Below are positions 58,419-64,000 of a stretch of 64,000 nucleotides of DNA, piece after piece. The first letter of the stretch is position 1. Every line of letters begins with the position of its first letter. A model generated the notes under the pieces. That model was not told the origin of the DNA. It did not search any database and saw only the letters and a program-made list of their open reading frames with translations. Both the position numbers and the translations under genes were made by a program. This DNA is from Larix kaempferi (taxonomy: Eukaryota > Streptophyta > Pinopsida > Pinales > Pinaceae), in the NCBI GenBank assembly GCA_027924585.1, contig BSBM01002082.1, forward strand, positions 496,001 to 560,000, given 5' to 3'.

Positions 58419-60542
58419 TGTCATGTCCCCATATTTTGCTATGGTCCATGGGGTAATTTTGGCCTAAGTCACCTAGGCAATAATGGTTTAATTAATGAGC
58501 AAGTATGGAAACTACCTTATGGAAGATGCCTAAGGTTGTATTTGGGAATTAAATGGACAAGGTGGCCCCCCCATGTACTTATTAACCCCATGACTAAGTC
58601 TAAGTGATTAATTAAATAAGAATTTAATTAATGGGGAAGTTTTGAGGCAATTACTATAGTGGTTAATTAATTATGAATTAATTAATTAAATGTTGAAGTT
58701 TGAATTAATTCTGAGAATTATAATATTTTAAATAATAAATGTTGCTAATAAATATTAGCAAGTGGTGATGATATTCCTAGTAATTTCGAATTGGTAAGTG
58801 AGCTAAACTCGCCCAAGTGATGGAGTCTCAGAAAAGCTAAGGAATCTCATGGAGACAAGTTGGCAAGTTGATCCAAGAAGGAAACTTACAAAAAGATGGC
58901 AATTCAGACAAAAGCAGAAAAGAGAAAAGCAATAAAGGAGAAAGAAAACAAGAAAAGCTATAAGAAAAGATTTAGCAACATCCAGAAATATTCCTAAGGG
59001 CGCACTTGCTAATTTGAGTGAGGAAAGACAAAAAAAATGGCAAGTTTTTCTAGTCAGAAGTTTCTATTTTCCACAAGGAGGGTGCCCTTCCTCATCCACA
59101 CGTGTGGATGGCTTGGGTAACAAGCTACTTCAGCTATTTATTGATGTTTCCAACTTCATCTCATAACTTTTGATCATTTATGTTTTCTCATGAGAGCTCT
59201 GATGCTTCTCTAGTTGAGTGATGTGCCTCAGCTGTGCTTCTTGGGTGATGTGCCCCAAGGCCCATAGTTTCCAGTGAGTGTTGTGCAGGTTCATATAAAG
59301 ATATTGCAGCCATTAACATATGCTTCCAGCCTCCATTGAAGATCCTCAATTATTTGAAGAATAGGATTCCTCCAGCAGTAATTCTACAGCTAGTTATGGT
59401 GAAGATTCATCCGTTGAAGAAGATAGATCTTGGGAGTGCACCCAAGTGCTGAATGAGAGTTGATACAACCATTGTTGCAGACATCAAAGGTTTTCAAGAT
59501 CAGAAACCAGCTTCAGATTAGATCCATACTTCTCTTCTCACTCATTCTCACATTCATAGCTAAATCTAGAGGAGTTTTCCCTGGAGGAGAGAGATGACTT
59601 AGTGAATGCGCCCCAATCAAGTTCAGAAGCTCAGTAAGCAGTAAATAACAGTCATATGACCTGTATATGACCTGGTCCTAACTCCATAGCAGAGCCACAG
59701 TAATCTTCTGATTCTTCTCTCCATTCTCCATCAAATGTAATGTAATGTCTAGCCTGTAAGGCAAATTGTTTAGAGAAGAAAACCTCTGGAATAAAATGAT
59801 GGTTCTGTTATGATAAAATCAATGTGTCACTGTTCATATGAGTATATCAGAGCTGCATAATATTTCAGTGCAGATATTTTAATTCATTAAAGTCATTTTT
59901 CAATTAAAAAGGCAAGACTAGCTCTTTGGATGGTTTTCCTAGACTAGTTTTAGTGATTTCCTTTTAAAATGCAATCTGAGCACCCATTTGACCTCCCGTC
60001 TTTTGCAATAGGTAAATAACTTGATATATTAACCATATCAGTCCACAAAACTATAATTTGAATGCTTTTAGTCTCGTTTTGTAATGATAAGAAAGTTACT
60101 AGCTCAGCAATCCCGAGAGAGCCCAGAAACCCCAATTCTTCCCATATTTTCACAAGTCTGCAAAATTACCTTACTGAACTTATCCAACATATATGTGACT
60201 GATATAAACTCCCAGTGACCCTACCCTGCCCTGTATGCATATGCCAAACACCCAGGAAGCCTTGAAGTAGGCATAGGCTTGTTCTATGCTGAAAAGTGAA
60301 TGGTGCTGGTACCTTGTGCATAAGACAATCTAATCTGACCTCCGTGACCTGCTGTTGCTGCACCTAATCCCATATATTTTCTAGAATTAAACTTTCATCC
60401 CACCATCCTCAGTCTTTAGCCCAGTACACCTCACTTACTCCTTGCACGGTTCGAAGAAATTGGCAAAAATTTTGTCTAGTAGAGTTTAAAGAAAATTGGA
60501 ATTGAGTTAATATTCTGGTTAAATTGTTCCAAGGATATTACA
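58419..60542 (+). repeat. 3' LTR of the non-autonomous element
   Basis: 2124 bp, ends GGATATTACA and is followed by CTTGA (imperfect duplication of TTTGA at 53237-53241). Confidence 0.93.
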
Positions 60543-61290
60543 CTTGAAGCAGAGTGGTGGGTTCCTTATCTCTTATTTGATATTGCATCTTGCCACTAAG
60601 TGCCTCAATGTAGTAAACCAGAATGGAAGGTGCAAGTGGTGCATAGGTATCAGGAATAGCATTTGATAACTCGGTGAACCTAGTGTTGAAATCGTCCATC
60701 GTTTCAGTGTCCTACTTTTTGATGTTGGTCAAAGCATTTAGTTGATGCCTTGGTTCCTTTTTCTCACCAAACTTTTTTCAGTGAAGGCAGGTTTGAAGGT
60801 AGCCAATGTGGCAAATGAGTTGTTAGGTAGGTTGCTATACCAATCACCAGCTTTCCCATCCAAGGAGAGAGCAAACCGTTTCATATAAACATCGTCATGC
60901 TGGATCGCAAGGTCACTGACATAGGCATTAATACATATGGAAAATCTCTTGAGATGAGCAATGGAAGTAGTGGCATCAGTGCCAATGTACATCAGTAATT
61001 TATCTACAGCTTTGTCTGGGAGACGGTGGGGTTGACCTGCTATCTGAGAGAAATTTAGCTGAGTAAAATACTCGCCCATGATGTCGAAAATATTAGTATT
61101 TTTTTCAAAATTTTCTAAGTTTTCCTGGAACAAAGAATGGATGTCTGAAATAGACTCAAATCCAATTTCTTCAAGGATCCTACTAGAAGATAGCTTGCTA
61201 AGTCTCTTCCTAAGAACCTTTTTAGGATCAGGGACAAAACTAACCAAGGCTTCAGGGTTCCTTCTAGTTGAATACCTTGGTAAATTAATT
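60543..61290 (-). pseudogene. gag: gypsy-3 Gag N-terminal part
   Basis: Contains FVPDPKKVLRKRLSKLSSSR, an Ile/Phe-rich helix region, RLPDKAVDKLLMYIGTDATT and the Gag core KRFALSLDGKAGDWYSNLP with ATLATFKPAFTEK. This is the minus-strand start of gypsy-3, read toward 53241 across the inserted element. The exact start codon is unclear. The frame breaks near 60770, shortly before the insertion junction. Confidence 0.85.
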
Positions 61291-61461
61291 GACAGTGGAG
61301 TCGCCAGGTGGATTCGAGTCTAATTTCAGAGAGTGATTGGACTAAAAATCTACCAAAAAAGAAAATAAAAGGCAGTGGAGTCACCGGATAGATATCGAAT
61401 CTATCAAAAAAGGTAAAACCAACTAGAAAAAACTAAGGTCGTCCAGGAACAAAAAGATTTG

Positions 61462-61479
61462 TCTCCGGCAGCGATGCCA
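61462..61479 (-). other. Primer-binding site of gypsy-3
   Basis: Minus strand TGGCATCGCTGCCGGAGA, four bases inside the 5' LTR. It resembles the TGGCGCCGTTGCCGGGGA site used by many Athila/Tat-type elements (tRNA-Asp-like), with a few mismatches. Confidence 0.72.
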
Positions 61480-61483
61480 AAGA

Positions 61484-63078
61484 TGTTGTCTGCCGAGATG
61501 CACACCAGCAGCAGAAATCTTCCGAAAGTTGTTCCCTCACTGCAAGTGGGGAAGGTGTGGCCTTGGGGGCAAGCAATGAGCCAGGTATTGTCACCTGAAT
61601 CCCAACTCCTCCGTTTAGGCTAACTCTTAACGAAACCAAGGGGGGTAGTCCCTATAAAGAGTTTAACTATGGCTCAATGTGTTTTTAAATGTTTTAATGT
61701 GTGGTGATGCGGATGGGTGTTGTTTAGGAGTTTTTCGAATAATGAAAGACACAATAATACTTTGAATAAGACACAAGATAAATGAGCAATCCACGTTGCA
61801 ATTTAAGATAAGAGATACACTGATTCATAACCACTTTAAGAAATCCTTAGGTACAAGTCACTCATATATGGAAATTAACACATGGTACTCCAGATAGATA
61901 ATAAGCAAAATAAAATATATGATCAAGGACCAGTGCCTTATGGAGTAAAAAAAATGCTTGAGTGCTTCGGTTGCTTGATACAAGTGTTCGAGAGATATTG
62001 TTCGTGAGATCGTTTTGCAAGTTATCTTGGTAAATTAAAAGTTTTAATGGTCTTGATTATTAGGATAGGATCACAAGGTAAGCAAAGAGATTGGAAATAC
62101 TTTCAGTGGCTATTCACAGTGATCTGACGAACCGTCCAGTTATCAAGAGGATAAGTGTCCACTGTTTAAACCACCCTCGAAGTCTGAACAACGGCACTCC
62201 AGCTCCACCTCCAAGAATAGCACTTTAAGTATTTTATCGAAAGGAAACGCTAGTTCGTTGGTTGTGGGGTGAAAATTTTATTATATTGTAGAAATTATCA
62301 AGTCTAACACCTTTCTAAGTACTAGCCCAACTCTTTTAGGTTGGCAGAGCATACGGGTGTTAGATAGCAACTAAGATAAATTATTATGGGAGTGTGAATT
62401 GAAATATTTTATTGTTGTTTAAGCACACAGTTCAACTCTCCGATAGAGAGTGTTCTTGACTTCGTCTTATGACAAGGCTCAAGAGACTTATTTTAATCTA
62501 ATATGCCTAATGCAAGGGGGAAAAAATGCAAACTAAAAATGCTCTCCTACAGAGAGTGCTCTTAACTTGGGTTATTTCAAGTTCAAGAGACTTTGTTTGT
62601 TTAATATAATAGAGGCACCTTGCATAAAAGAAAAGTGCACTTCTGAAGTAAAACAATTGATAAATATGATAACAAAGGTATGCTTTCTAAGGCCAAGATT
62701 AACCAACTAATCTAAGAAATAAACAACAAGTGGGGTCAACCTCCAAACAAGGTGACCACTAGAACCACCAGTCTTTGAGAACTTCCAGCTAACTGAATTT
62801 CGACAAGGAGTCTAATGGGGATAGAGAAGCCGCCACAAAATAATATGGCCCTCGGGATGAAATCCCAAGGTTGCTAACTCAAGTCAAAACTTGGAAGAGA
62901 ATTTAATCTAAGTACAGAAATTGAACTTTAATCTAGATGACTTGAAGTAAAACTAATCTAAGCATGCATGAAACAAACTTCCCCAAATGGGGAAGAAGAA
63001 AAGATGTGTGGGAGGCGTTATCCCACCTAGCCTTTTTATTAATTGATTACAAGTGCCTTTGGAATCTAACCCTTGTAA
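61484..63078 (-). repeat. gypsy-3 5' LTR, first block
   Basis: Matches 43563-45156 (1594 bp) along its length. Confidence 0.93.
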
Positions 63079-63423
63079 CCCATGGTTTTGGGTAACCCGT
63101 GGTATTTTCCCATTGTATTTCCCTTATAAAAGAAAGACATTGTAATACGGTTAGGGTTGATGTATTAGGTTTTATGCATTGTAAAGATCTCTGAGATCAG
63201 GAAGAGAGAGTGTGAGACAGTGAAGAGGAAGTGCAACGGTTGTGCTACAGGTTGTATCCCTTTACTTTGTTGGACGGAATAATAATAAGGACTGGCAACT
63301 TCAGTGTAGATGTAGCCCAAGTTGGGTGAACCACGATATATCTGTGTCTCTCTTGTAATGTGTGTGTGATTATATTTGCATTTCTGTTTATTGTTATTAC
63401 TCTACGATCCTGTTTTTTTAACA
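63079..63423 (+). mobile_element. Truncated copia-2-type LTR fragment
   Basis: Reverse complement of about the first 345 bases of the copia-2 LTR as written on the plus strand (16092-16440), i.e. its 3' two-thirds in plus orientation, ending TTTTTTTAACA. It has TTATAAAAG at 63134. It sits exactly where the gypsy-3 5' LTR lacks 2571 bp present in the 3' LTR. Confidence 0.9.
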
Positions 63424-63427
63424 TAAT

Positions 63428-64000
63428 TGACAAGGGAAAAAACTCCCTGGAATACCTTAGTTGCTTAACCAAGTCATGGGAGACCGAACCACTCAAAAAT
63501 CCTACTAGCACACTTATTACAAACCCCGTGGGGCCATGGTCATTTTGACTGAAAACAAAAACTGACTAGCCAAAACTGGCTAGGCACAAAGGATAGATCA
63601 TCTGATACACTGGAACACAAACATTTATCATGTTTGTCAAATGGCAGCTCTTCAGATAATCCAACTATGATACAAATAAGTTGGTAACAGAAGGATTGAC
63701 ATTTAATGACCAACGAGGAACAGAGGAAGTAGAAGAATGATATGGACACATAAACTCACAGTGTGAAGTATTATATATCCATCTGAAGACAATCAGATAC
63801 ATCACAGTGTCATGGATTAGATAGGCAGTATTTGAATAAAGATAACAAATTTCAGGCAATAAAACAGTAAATCTTACTGCAAATTAGTTCTAAATTTATA
63901 TGGCAGTTTAAGCAGTGCATACAACTATCCCTGTATTCAAATAAGAGGAAATAAATAGAAGAGAAGTACAGTCAAACCGAGAAAGACATCGATCTCTAAA
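63428..64000 (-). repeat. gypsy-3 5' LTR, second block (continues past window)
   Basis: Matches 47728-48300 base for base with few differences. Confidence 0.93.

Larger units (their letters stand above)
53242..60542 (+). mobile_element. Non-autonomous LTR element with unknown long frame (7.3 kb)
   Basis: Two 2.1-kb LTRs (TGTCATGTCC...GGATATTACA) flank a 3.05-kb internal part with a primer site after the left LTR and a polypurine tract before the right one. Flanks TTTGA and CTTGA match at four of five bases. Removing the insert brings the two halves of the gypsy-3 gag together. No gag, protease, RT or integrase motif is visible. Confidence 0.92.
43563..64000 (-). mobile_element. Ty3/gypsy element gypsy-3, Tat-like, very long LTRs (continues past window)
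   Basis: Minus-strand element with pol at 48961-52653 and gag at 52666-53241 plus 60543-61290. The gag is split by the 53242-60542 insertion. The LTR copies are identified by two matching blocks: 43563-45156 with 61484-63078, and 47728-48300 with 63428-64000. The 5' LTR runs off the window. Total length including the nested element exceeds 20 kb. Confidence 0.87.

Overview
This window looks like intergenic DNA from a large plant nuclear genome. No bona fide single-copy host gene was recognised; almost every coding trace belongs to an LTR retrotransposon. Ty1/copia and Ty3/gypsy elements are nested in one another, with multi-kilobase LTRs, a tRNA-derived SINE and an intron-bearing plant-mobile-domain-like gene. 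The size and age of the nesting suggest a gymnosperm (conifer-like) genome, but the sequence alone does not prove that.

Layout. (1) 1-15169: copia-1, minus strand, about 2.5 kb LTRs and only an RT-RNase H remnant. Its right LTR is split by gypsy-1 (5936-13483, plus strand, 5-bp duplication CAGAT), which has gag and protease but no RT or integrase. (2) 15170-16091: short spacer with a ~37-bp minisatellite. (3) 16092-21292: copia-2, a structurally complete 5.2-kb element (matching LTRs, ATATG duplication, Met-tRNA-type primer site, polypurine tract). Its one polyprotein frame is broken only by eight stop codons. (4) 21604-21861: a SINE with A and B boxes and a 10-bp duplication. (5) 22779-38242: gypsy-2, minus strand, 15.5 kb, with gag, protease, RT, RNase H, integrase and a second RNase H after the integrase. 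An antisense, spliced plant-mobile-domain-like gene lies before the 3' LTR. (6) 38248-43562: an unrecognised coiled-coil gene remnant and an array of short hairpins. (7) 43563 to beyond the window end: gypsy-3, minus strand, with a 3' LTR of about 5 kb. Its second RNase H sits between protease and RT, and its gag is split by a 7.3-kb non-autonomous LTR element (53242-60542). That insert carries one ~935-codon reading frame of unknown function.

How the parts relate. gypsy-1 and gypsy-2 share a near-identical polypurine tract, gag/protease organisation and a 3' internal region, so an autonomous gypsy-2 relative could have supplied RT and integrase to gypsy-1. In both gypsy-2 and gypsy-3 the original RNase H has lost catalytic positions while an extra RNase H is present. 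This fits the dual-RNase-H pattern known for the Tat lineage. Most premature stops in the window fall where a Gln or Arg codon is expected and reading frames are otherwise kept, as expected from C-to-T decay of methylated cytosines. Repeat boundaries and duplications were read directly from the sequence; family names rest on motif recognition, and no database search was run.
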